Source: Shewanella sp. GD04112 (GTDB lineage: Bacteria > Pseudomonadota > Gammaproteobacteria > Enterobacterales > Shewanellaceae). From it: 64,000 bases of DNA. Positions 34,675 to 42,250 of this stretch are shown piece after piece. The notes under the pieces are model-generated. The model saw only the letters and a program-made list of their open reading frames with translations. It had not been told where the DNA came from and did no database searches. The stretch covers positions 1,550,001 to 1,614,000 of the forward strand of contig NZ_JAOEAL010000001.1 in the NCBI RefSeq assembly GCF_029835735.1, read 5' to 3'. Position 1 is the first letter of the stretch, and each line of letters opens with the position of its first letter. The translations under genes and the position numbers were made by a program.

Positions 34675-35051
34675 TACTCATATCCTTTTCCGATATCTGA
34701 GGTATGAATCGCACTGGGAGAGAGTTGCGTTAAGTGAGCTAGTTGCATTTTAGATACAACTGGGGATTCTGCTTGTTTTGCAGCTTGAATTTGATGAGCC
34801 TGCGTAATACGGCATCGTGCAGACTTTGGGTAAGATAATGAAGGTGTAAGCGTGTTTAATGTGCTGATGACATGTGGAATAGTGCTTTCATTTAACGCTA
34901 CTTGAAGTGCAACAAAAGAGGCGGAGGTGCGGTTCTGCGGGACACACTGTTTAACCTTTTCATTTGCCAGCAGTCTCACAAGTGCTGGGTGTTGGTGCTG
35001 TGAAAATAAATTGGGCAGTACTTTTTTAGATTTCTCGATACTCATAACCAA
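34674..35051 (-). CDS. small first gene of the recombinase operon (GmtX-like?)
   Basis: 125 residues, basic, helical, with no recognised domain. Its stop overlaps the next gene's start by one base, and it is the first gene of the operon. Its position suggests GmtX of the Gamma-Mobile-Trio. Helical segments such as SFVALQVALNESTIPHVIST could be DNA-binding, but this is not shown. Confidence 0.55.
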   Translation of the reverse strand: MVMSIEKSKKVLPNLFSQHQHPALVRLLANEKVKQCVPQNRTSASFVALQVALNESTIPHVISTLNTLTPSLSYPKSARCRITQAHQIQAAKQAESPVVSKMQLAHLTQLSPSAIHTSDIGKGYE

Positions 35052-35738
35052 GCTCCAACATTCAAGCCTTTAGATTAAATCACAAAAAAATGGTAAATAT
35101 CGTCAATTCATGAACTAATTTCGTCGCCGGAATAATTTTTATTTATGTCTCTGTTTTCAAGTTTATGTTTTTAATTGGTCTATTGAGTGCATTTAAACCG
35201 TTGCATTAATTATGGCTACTAAATATTAATATGAGATTGCGTTGTTGCGCTACAGTTTTTTAATGTTTACGTAGATATAAATATGTTGTTTCCAGTTGTT
35301 GACACTATTCATTAGTTATATTCTGGTTTTAAGGGAGGCTATTTACCCCTTTATTTTATAAAATCCTGCCCGTCAGAGGAATAAGGTAATAAGCACGGCT
35401 TTAGTGAGTGTATTTGTACATCTTGAATCATCTGTTCTTGCTTGGGGATAGGCTAGGGTGCTGTTATTGGCTAGAAGTACTGAGGCAATTTACTCACATT
35501 GACTTCTACTTCTAGCGATCATTAAAATGGACTGTTATCTAATTTGTTAGGAGAGTTTTTGTTAAATAAAGTTTTGCAAGGTTACAAAATAAAGTTTCTC
35601 AAGGTCACAAAATAAAGTTTCTTAAGGTTACAGAATGTAAAGTATCGCTCTCAATTTTAAAGAACATTAAATGTAAAATACCTAATAGTGTAAGATGGAC
35701 CAGATTGTTGTGGAAACGCTAAAGAAGAAAGGGCAAAT
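35052..35738. other. AT-rich non-coding region, probable element end
   Basis: Nearly 700 bases without a credible gene upstream of the recombinase operon. It must hold the operon promoter, and it contains the three tandem repeats at 35563-35631. Beyond them the sequence leads into an orphan antitoxin gene. Confidence 0.6.
35563..35631. repeat. three tandem 23-bp repeats (iterons)
   Basis: Units 35563-35585, 35586-35608 and 35609-35631 share AAATAAAGTTT and AAGGTTAC; units 2 and 3 differ by two bases and unit 1 by a few. A degraded fourth unit may start at 35632. Head-to-tail arrays like this bind transposases at element ends or Rep proteins at origins. Here they lie about 510 bases upstream of the recombinase operon. 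Confidence 0.8.
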
Positions 35739-36101
35739 TTAGAGTATAACTAACTGATCTATATGGACCATAACCATTTTTAAATGATTGATTTTTTCGT
35801 TGCAAATAACATCTATTGGCCTTGTGCCATTAAAAGGTTCATTATAATTCACCATGTTCATAAACCCATAAATATTTTCAGGGTTACTAAAAAGCGCATT
35901 TAAGCTAGCGTGAATATTCAGTATATAGCTGATCCTTTCGACTTGGTCTTGACTGAAGTTAACCTTTTCAATATCAAGGTTGCTATACTTTTCAGGTAGC
36001 TTTAGTAAAGTCTGAATTTGCTGTTGGTTGCAGTTCCATTTTTCCAATATTTGCAAGGCTGTTCTCATGCAAGCCCTTACTGTGGTTGATTCGTTTTGCA
36101 T
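35739..36101 (-). CDS. MbcA/ParS/Xre-type antitoxin-like protein (orphan)
   Basis: 120 residues. The C-terminal half, ALFSNPENIYGFMNMVNYNEPFNGTRPIDVI, matches the MbcA/ParS toxin-binding domain (DUF2384), where a short helix and a PLFNG-like turn are conserved. The usual partner, a RES-domain toxin encoded just downstream, is missing: the region after the stop leads to non-coding DNA. It may be a lone regulator or what is left of a pair. Confidence 0.65.
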   Translation of the reverse strand: MQNESTTVRACMRTALQILEKWNCNQQQIQTLLKLPEKYSNLDIEKVNFSQDQVERISYILNIHASLNALFSNPENIYGFMNMVNYNEPFNGTRPIDVICNEKINHLKMVMVHIDQLVIL

Positions 36102-36153
36102 ACTCTTTCCTCTGCATTAATCTTGATCTGATCCAGTAATAGTGGACACTTTG

Positions 36154-36543
36154 CTAAGCACTATTTTTTAATTCAAAGTTTTCTGGGCTCAAATACCCAA
36201 GAGCACTATGCCGTCTGGTCCGATTGTAATCAACCTCAATATACTCAAATACCGTTTGTCTCATTTGACCACGTGTCATGAGTGGCTCATCTTGCAGCGC
36301 TTCAACTTTCAATGAATGGAAAAAGCTTTCTACACAAGCGTTATCCCAACAATTTCCTTTACGGTTCATGCTTTGCACAAGCTGATGTTTTTGCTCTAAG
36401 GCTCGATAATCGTTTGCGCAGTATTGGCTGCCTCGGTCGCTATGGATAATCATACCAGTAGGAAAGCATCGGCGGAATAATGCCATCTTCAACGCGTCAC
36501 AAACAAGCTCCGATGTCATTCTGCTTGCCATCGACCAACCCAC
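36154..36543 (-). pseudogene. IS3-family transposase OrfB, C-terminal fragment
   Basis: The frame reads MIIHSDRGSQYCANDYRALE and NRKGNCWDNACVESFFHSLK, the second Asp and the Glu of the DDE domain of IS3 OrfB proteins. The first half, with the first catalytic Asp, is absent, cut where the IS5-family element begins at about 36555. It is non-functional. Confidence 0.88.
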
Positions 36544-36554
36544 AACGGTACGAG

Positions 36555-37608
36555 GGCGTTGTTGCCTAAATGAATGAACCTTCCGTCTCAGATGCGATCA
36601 GATCCTGTGAATACCACGCAGGAACCGCTATCAGATGGGCAAATCTAAATCTCGCATTACCAATTGGCCGGAATATAACAAGGCGTTGACCAACCGAGGC
36701 TCACTGACTTTTTGGATAGACGAGCAGGCGCTCAACCTCTGGTGTCACACTGAACACCATGGTGGTCGAGGTCGGGGATTTCAATACAGTGACACGGCGA
36801 TAGAAACCGCCTTAATGCTCAAAGGTTTGTTTAATCTCCCCTTGCGAGCACTAGAAGGTTTTCTCAACTCAGTGTTTAGTTTGATGAGTCTGCAATTAAC
36901 TTCACCTGGTTACAGCTGCATCAGCAAGCGGGCAAAGACAGTCAAAGTTAACTACCGCCCCCCTTGCCGAGGCGCGATTGCTCACTTAGTTGTCGATGCC
37001 ACAGGACTGAAAGTATATGGCGAAGGTGAATGGAAAATGCGTAAACATGGTAAGGAAAAACGCCGAACTTGGCGTAAGTTGCACCTTGCGATAGATGCGG
37101 CCACACATGAAGTCATCGCAGCCGAAGTCAGTTTAGAGAGTGTGGCAGATAGTGAGGTTCTCCCAACGTTATTAAACCCACTAAGGCGCAAGGTAAAACA
37201 AGTGTCAGCTGACGGTGCTTATGACACCAAAAAATGTCATAAGCTGCTGAAACGCAGAGGGTGTAAACCTACGATACCGCCGCGAAAAAATGCAGGTTAT
37301 TGGGAAGAAGGTCATCCCAGAAACGAGGCCGTCAGCGCTCTGAAAAGTGATGAACTCAAACAATGGAAACAAGAGAATGACTATCACCAACGCTCCCTGT
37401 CAGAAACAGCTATGTATCGTTACAAGCAACTGATTAGCCCGAAATTGAGCCTGCGGGACTACAACGGCCAAGTCGGCGAGGCACTGGCTGGTGTGAAAGT
37501 GATGAACAAAGTCATAGGACTGGGTATGCCTATTCGCCAGAGGGTCAATTAATACCAGGAACCCTTTTAGGAAAAGGCATACCTAAGATTGATTTAGGCA
37601 ACAACGCC
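36555..37608 (+). mobile_element. IS5-family insertion sequence, complete
   Basis: Terminal inverted repeats GGCGTTGTTGCCTAAAT (left, 36555) and the matching TTTAGGCAACAACGCC (right, ending 37608) enclose one transposase gene. It interrupts the IS3-family fragment on its left. The flanking four bases (CGAG and AAGG) do not match, so the target duplication was lost by a later rearrangement. The first 188 bases recur at 39909-40096. Confidence 0.88.
36635..37552 (+). CDS. IS5-family transposase
   Basis: 305 residues with the DDE domain of IS5-type (IS4-like) transposases: HLVVDATGLKVYGEGEW (first Asp), KQVSADGAYDTKKCH (second Asp) and a Y...RW-like region with the Glu near RSLSETAMYRYKQL. This is the enzyme of the surrounding element and looks full length. 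Confidence 0.92.
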   Translation: MGKSKSRITNWPEYNKALTNRGSLTFWIDEQALNLWCHTEHHGGRGRGFQYSDTAIETALMLKGLFNLPLRALEGFLNSVFSLMSLQLTSPGYSCISKRAKTVKVNYRPPCRGAIAHLVVDATGLKVYGEGEWKMRKHGKEKRRTWRKLHLAIDAATHEVIAAEVSLESVADSEVLPTLLNPLRRKVKQVSADGAYDTKKCHKLLKRRGCKPTIPPRKNAGYWEEGHPRNEAVSALKSDELKQWKQENDYHQRSLSETAMYRYKQLISPKLSLRDYNGQVGEALAGVKVMNKVIGLGMPIRQRVN

Positions 37609-37922
37609 AAGGTTGTCTGTCCGCTCTTTCTGCTGACTTGCACCTTTCAGTTTTAAGGAGTGATGTCGTGGTTAATAACTTAAAAAAATCAATATTTTGC
37701 TTAGAATTTGGCCAGCGTAAATCTATAGCCTATATAGCAAGTCTTTATTTTTATTCCGTTTTTTTAAATACTCTTAATAGTCAAGCCTAAAAATAAATTA
37801 AAACTATTTAAGCATTACGCAATAATGAATAGTTGACTAAAATACTCAACAAATATAACATGCGCAATATAAGCATGTTTAATGAATGCTAGTCCTAAAT
37901 AGATTAAGTAGAGGTAGTTCTG
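37609..37922. other. non-coding gap after the IS5-family element
   Basis: About 310 bases. A 40-codon frame (GTG 37668 to TAA 37790) has AAGGAG seven bases upstream but no recognised features, so it is noted, not called. The rest is AT-rich and leads to the CCGSCS gene. Confidence 0.4.
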
Positions 37923-38108
37923 ATGAGTTCATCATTGACTAAGACTAAGTTCACTAAAACTGATGATAAAACCAAAAATGTTACCCAATTTGTGCCGGAC
38001 ACGGATGATAGTACTGCAACGGATACCAAAAACACTGAGCAACCTGAACAGGTAAAAACGGTAGAAAAACCTAAATCCCCTGGTTTTTGTTGTGGTTCTT
38101 GTTCATAA
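37923..38108 (+). CDS. CCGSCS-motif small protein
   Basis: 61 residues, polar and lysine/threonine-rich, ending in PKSPGFCCGSCS. That six-residue end defines the CCGSCS motif protein family (small, uncharacterised proteins of Shewanella, Vibrio and relatives). The four closely spaced thiol/serine positions at the very C-terminus suggest metal binding or modification, but no function is known. AGAGG lies 10 bases upstream of the start. A chemoreceptor-like gene follows about 390 bases later in the same direction. Confidence 0.75.
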   Translation: MSSSLTKTKFTKTDDKTKNVTQFVPDTDDSTATDTKNTEQPEQVKTVEKPKSPGFCCGSCS

Positions 38109-38494
38109 ACCACTTGCTTTAGAATTTTAATATCAACTTACATGTATAGCAGGGCACTAATTAAAAAATAGCTTATGGTGCTTTTTATTAGAAATAATAC
38201 ATGCTTATTAATAAGCAATGGAAATAAGCTAGCAATGCTTATCTCTCTTCAAACTCATCTAGGCTATTTTTTGTTGTTTATGGTTGATATAAAAATGACT
38301 AATAGTCAAGTTTTTCTCAGTCGATATGATTCTTCGAATACTTATGATTGGTTTTCGAATACATAGGCCAGAATTCATTCGACTTAATATGCCATGAATA
38401 TTTTAGATCACGCCTAAATGATATTATTTGTCAGCTAATTTTAAAAGTATATTCAAACTTTTAAAAAAGATACTACGAAAACATAGAGGAAAAT
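38109..38494. other. non-coding gap before the chemoreceptor gene
   Basis: AT-rich, no credible gene. Short frames across it lack ribosome-binding sites and similarity. Confidence 0.45.
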
Positions 38495-39661
38495 ATGCGT
38501 TCATTATTTATTCGCATGAGGTTTATCCATTGGTTAGGTGCTATTGTACTTTTCATGAATGCAACCTTTTTCACAGATCTAATATTTTCACAGATCATTC
38601 AGTACATTATTACAATATTTTTGATTATTCATGATATTGATGAAAAAGTTTGGGGAGTTGACTCCTTAAAAAAAGTTACCGAATACATGAAACACTTTGA
38701 AAGAAAAGATCTTTCAGTTCCATGTACCATCAATAGCTTATATAACAGTGAAATGGAAAAAGTTCTTAGTGTTATCAATACATTTAGAGAAAATGTAAAA
38801 ATTGCACTAATCGATATTCAGCAACAGGCCATAGCTTCTGATGAAATATCAGATCTTCTAAAAGTTAAAGCGCAAAATATTTCATCGCGTATCAATGAGC
38901 AAGATAATCGGGTCAGTATTCTCACTTCACAAATAGAGGCCTTAGATCAAACCTCTCTAGCATTACAAGCTAAAGCAGAAAAAACACGTGAACAAGTAGA
39001 AAATACGCAAATAGGGCTTGTTCGATCAAACGAATATATGGGGGCTATGGTTAAAGATTTAAGCTCGTTTATTGCAAGTAATGATGAACTCCAAGAAAAA
39101 TTTTATCAACTTTCTCAACAAACAAAAGCCATTGAGGGAGTGGTATCCGTTATTAATAACCTAGCCGATCAAACCAATCTATTGGCTTTAAATGCTGCCA
39201 TTGAAGCCGCTAGGGCTGGAGAGCATGGACGAGGCTTTGCCGTTGTTGCCGATGAGGTCAGAAATCTAGCCAAATCAACCCAAAGTAGTTTAGATGAAAT
39301 TAATCAAATTATATCAGGAATATCTAAAGCGGTTCTTGATGCTGGTCATCATATGAAATCACAAACATCTGCAATTGTTCTACTATCGGATTACACAACA
39401 ACGAGCCAGTCAGAATTAGGCGTTGCATGTAAAAACATCAGTGAAATTTTAACTTTGATTGGGCAAGATAGAACAAATAATAATTTGGATATCCTCTATG
39501 TAAATAGATTAGTTGGTGATGTAAGTAAGGAAATTGAGGTGCTAAAACACCTCTCAAGCTCCAACTCAAATGATTGCATCGAATTAGAGCAGCAGGGCCA
39601 TAGCTTAACTCAAGTTACTGAAAAAATTGTTCGCCAATTAGGGATGTTTAAAACTAAATAG
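38495..39661 (+). CDS. methyl-accepting chemotaxis-type protein
   Basis: 388 residues. Two N-terminal hydrophobic segments (about residues 10-50) anchor it in the membrane with almost no periplasmic domain; a long coiled coil follows and the hairpin tip LLALNAAIEAARAGEHGRGFAVVADEVRNLA-type signature is centred near residue 245. That tip contacts CheA/CheW. With no outside sensor domain it probably senses something in the membrane or cytoplasm. Its C-terminus has no pentapeptide tether. GAGG precedes the start by 5 bases. The CCGSCS gene upstream may be a partner. Confidence 0.85.
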   Translation: MRSLFIRMRFIHWLGAIVLFMNATFFTDLIFSQIIQYIITIFLIIHDIDEKVWGVDSLKKVTEYMKHFERKDLSVPCTINSLYNSEMEKVLSVINTFRENVKIALIDIQQQAIASDEISDLLKVKAQNISSRINEQDNRVSILTSQIEALDQTSLALQAKAEKTREQVENTQIGLVRSNEYMGAMVKDLSSFIASNDELQEKFYQLSQQTKAIEGVVSVINNLADQTNLLALNAAIEAARAGEHGRGFAVVADEVRNLAKSTQSSLDEINQIISGISKAVLDAGHHMKSQTSAIVLLSDYTTTSQSELGVACKNISEILTLIGQDRTNNNLDILYVNRLVGDVSKEIEVLKHLSSSNSNDCIELEQQGHSLTQVTEKIVRQLGMFKTK

Positions 39662-39908
39662 TAGCATAACTTAAAGTGCCCAATTGGGTTGACCAGAACA
39701 ACTTTCCTTGCATTAAAGGAAAATTCTAGAAGACTAAAAATAACTACTTCATTCCAAAAGCTACTCCTCTCAGCAGTATACGGCGCTGGTGAAATGGAAC
39801 AACTGTAATGCATTTTTTAGTATATGAGTTCTGTTGGCCTCCCTGATATTTATAAAGTACGCATAAGCGTTAGCCTAAAGCCAGTGTAAAATGGCACTGT
39901 GTTGAATA

Positions 39909-40096
39909 GGCGTTGTTGCCTAAATGAATGAACCTTCCGTCTCAGATGCGATCAGATCCTGTGAATACCACGCAGGAACCGCTATCAGATGGGCAAATCT
40001 AAATCTCGCATTACCAATTGGCCGGAATATAACAAGGCGTTGACCAACCGAAGCTCACTGACTTTTTGGATAGACGAGCAGGCGCTCAACCTCTGG
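39909..40096 (+). mobile_element. IS5-family left-end stub
   Basis: 188 bases identical to 36555-36742 but for one base, starting at the terminal repeat GGCGTTGTTGCC and ending abruptly after CAACCTCTGG. It abuts the truncated pcoA. Recombination or transposition between two copies probably produced both this junction and the loss of the rest of pco. Confidence 0.9.
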
Positions 40097-40275
40097 ATAT
40101 TGACGGCCGTTTCACCAATGGTCAGGTCAAACTGAGTACCCTGCAGGGATGCGGCAACTGGCAGGCTCAGACTGGAACGCGCATTGAAACTCCATACGCC
40201 AAGACTTCCGGCTACGCCAGAGAGGGTTAACGCCTTCAGGAAAGTTCGTCGAGACGTTTTCAACAGCATGCGCAT
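40097..40275 (-). pseudogene. pcoA: PcoA/CopA multicopper oxidase, N-terminal stub
   Basis: The minus strand starts with SRRTFLKALTLSGVAGSLGV, a twin-arginine signal peptide as in plasmid PcoA, then SLQGTQFDLTIGETAVNI, the beginning of the first cupredoxin domain. About 60 of some 600 residues remain before the IS5 stub. It is dead. It lies divergent from the PcoE-like gene, as expected for the head of a pco operon. Confidence 0.85.
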
Positions 40276-40385
40276 TCCCTTATTTAAAGTATGGTTACTG
40301 ACAGAATTCGAGAACCGATTTAAATTAAATTACTGGTTCATCCACTTACAATGAAATGAAGCTAGCACACCTTAAGAAACAAATT

Positions 40386-40403
40386 CATTACAATCGTGTA
40401 ATG
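40386..40403. promoter_or_regulatory. candidate copper box between pcoA stub and PcoE-like gene
   Basis: CATTACA-N4-TGTAATG, a perfect 7-base inverted repeat with a 4-base gap, 100 bases upstream of the PcoE-like start and about 110 from the pcoA start. Form and place fit a PcoR/CusR-type response-regulator site. Confidence 0.6.
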
Positions 40404-40503
40404 TACATAGCTGTATTACATTTACGTCATCTTCCCCACAGGTTGATTATTTTTATATATGATCATAAGGACATCTTTTATGTACCTCAGAAGGTAATTA
40501 CAC

Positions 40504-40953
40504 ATGAATATATTAATCACGACCACTGCGTTTACAGCTTTATTTTGTGGGGCAGCTTTTGCTCAGTCCAGTGATATTGCCCATGAAGCACATCGATTTG
40601 TTAATAATGCCTCAGCCGTCAGTCATGTGAATTCCTCGACGCATGAAAATTTGCCGGACAGGATTAATAAAAACAGCACGCCCTCATTCTCTGAAATGAA
40701 TGAACATGAAAGGGCCATTGTTGCTCATTCATTTATGAACAACAGCCCGTCCTATGCACATCAGAAAATGATTGAGGAACATAAAAAAATGCTGTCCGAG
40801 AGTGGTGAAAATTCAAAGACCTTCTCTTCTTCTTTTAACGAACTGAATGCCGGAGAGAAAGCCGCCCTCGTGCATGAGCAGGTCAATAATGCCGGTGCGG
40901 AAGCTCATCAGACGCAGGCAAGAAAGCTTCGCGGCCTGTATTCGTCCAGGTAA
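40504..40953 (+). CDS. PcoE/SilE-family periplasmic metal-binding protein
   Basis: 149 residues with a signal peptide (MNILITTTAFTALFCGAAFA). The mature part repeats a pattern of HE.HRFVNN, MNEHERAIVAHSFMNN, ELNAGEKAALVHEQVNN, with His and Met spaced to bind Cu(I) or Ag(I); members are disordered until they bind metal. It is one of the paralogues that accompany pco and sil operons, here between pcoA and the M23 gene. It should buffer metal in the periplasm. The exact name (PcoE, PcoF or SilE) is uncertain. Confidence 0.78.
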   Translation: MNILITTTAFTALFCGAAFAQSSDIAHEAHRFVNNASAVSHVNSSTHENLPDRINKNSTPSFSEMNEHERAIVAHSFMNNSPSYAHQKMIEEHKKMLSESGENSKTFSSSFNELNAGEKAALVHEQVNNAGAEAHQTQARKLRGLYSSR

Positions 40954-41241
40954 CTGCAGACGGGTTAGTGCTTAGCGTCAGGTGCGCAGCAGGGCTTTAC
41001 TGACGGGTTACGTAGCAGGACATGAGCCCCATATTGCTCTGCCGTAACCTGTTTCAGTCCCGTTAATCATCACCGTCGGGCTGGTCATACAGTTCCCAGA
41101 GCTTCAGGAGCAAACGGGAAACAAGATATGTTACAAAAATGACGACCATCAACGGTGCTCCCGATTAACTGACAGATGACACGCCTCCTGAAAACCCCTA
41201 GCATACGCCGCAGTGTTCATGCTAACGGCGAATTCCAGTAA

Positions 41242-41979
41242 ATGTATTCTACCGATGTCGTAAAAGAAAATGCCTGCCTTTCAGCCACCCGCTCGGGGCT
41301 GGAATCGAACGAGATCGCTACTCTTCAGCGCTCCTTGCCTTCCCGGTTTAATCTGCGGCATTTGAAAAAAAATGAATCATTAAAACTCGTACTGCAAAAG
41401 AAAGCGGGAAAATCACATGTCGTGGCCTATAAATTTACGTCCGGTTCATTTAATTACACGGCGTATCGTATATCAGATAAAAAGTTCTATGACCTTTCCG
41501 ATACTTCCGGGAAAGGCAGTCTCGATTATCCGTTACCGGCCACAGCAAGACTCAGTTCGCCTTTCAATCCTGCAAGACTTAACCCGGTATCCGGAAAAGT
41601 GAGTCCCCATAATGGCATTGATTATTCCATGCCCATGAACACGAAAATAGTCAGCGTCATCGACGGAAAAATCACCCGGGCCGAATACAACAGTACCATG
41701 GGATATTTTGTTGAAGTAACAGGAAAAGCCGGTGTTAAAACTTGCTATCTCCACCTCAATAAAATACTCGTTACTAAAGGGGCCAGGGTTACACGGGGAG
41801 GTGCTATTGCGTTATCCGGTAAAAGCGGACGTTCATCCGGTCCTCATCTGCATTACGAGCTGGTCATCAATAACAACCCTGTTAACTCTCTGGCGTTCCG
41901 GGCAGCGGCACCCGCTGATAACAAACTCGAACAGCATGCCTTTGCGCATGCCAGAGACTACGAACGATACCTGGACTGA
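41242..41979 (+). CDS. M23-family peptidase of the sil/pco island
   Basis: 245 residues. The C-terminal half is an LytM/M23 zinc peptidase domain: HNGIDYSMPMNT supplies the first His and Asp and GPHLHYELV supplies the final HxH. The N-terminal half resembles the OapA-like region of cell-wall endopeptidases. No signal peptide is visible at this start, so the true start may lie upstream or the N-terminus may be cut. Such a gene is a constant member of plasmid sil-pco clusters, with no firm role. Confidence 0.82.
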   Translation: MYSTDVVKENACLSATRSGLESNEIATLQRSLPSRFNLRHLKKNESLKLVLQKKAGKSHVVAYKFTSGSFNYTAYRISDKKFYDLSDTSGKGSLDYPLPATARLSSPFNPARLNPVSGKVSPHNGIDYSMPMNTKIVSVIDGKITRAEYNSTMGYFVEVTGKAGVKTCYLHLNKILVTKGARVTRGGAIALSGKSGRSSGPHLHYELVINNNPVNSLAFRAAAPADNKLEQHAFAHARDYERYLD

Positions 41980-42012
41980 TAACGGGACCGCGACGCGGCC
42001 CCGTCTGCCGGA

Positions 42013-42210
42013 TTAATTTTTTTTATCGTTTTCACTTCCGTGATGTTGATGATCTCCATGCCCTCCGTGGCCGTGGAAAAGATGCATTAGCGGGCAGACC
42101 AGCAATAACAGATATGGCCAGTAACCTGCCACATGTGACCAGTGTTCGCGCAGGAGGGCAAATGCCGCGATCGCGGCGACAGCAATAAGCGCATAGGTGG
42201 TACTTTTCAT
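42013..42210 (-). CDS. DUF2933 small membrane protein
   Basis: 65 residues: one or two hydrophobic segments (TTYALIAVAAIAAFALL and YWPYLLLLVCPLMHLF), then a histidine-rich tail (HGHGGHGDHQHHG). The pattern fits DUF2933 proteins of metal-resistance loci. It follows silP on the minus strand by about 40 bases. The tail suggests metal binding at the membrane. Confidence 0.8.
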   Translation of the reverse strand: MKSTTYALIAVAAIAAFALLREHWSHVAGYWPYLLLLVCPLMHLFHGHGGHGDHQHHGSENDKKN

Positions 42211-42250
42211 ACTGGACTCCTTCTGTTCGTAACTGACCCTTCACTCAGTG

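Noticed and set aside
35563..35631. Plasmid replication origin
   Set aside because: Repeats look like iterons but there is no Rep gene or other origin feature nearby.
37668..37790. 40-codon ORF with a well-placed AAGGAG
   Set aside because: No similarity or conserved feature; kept only as a note on that gap.
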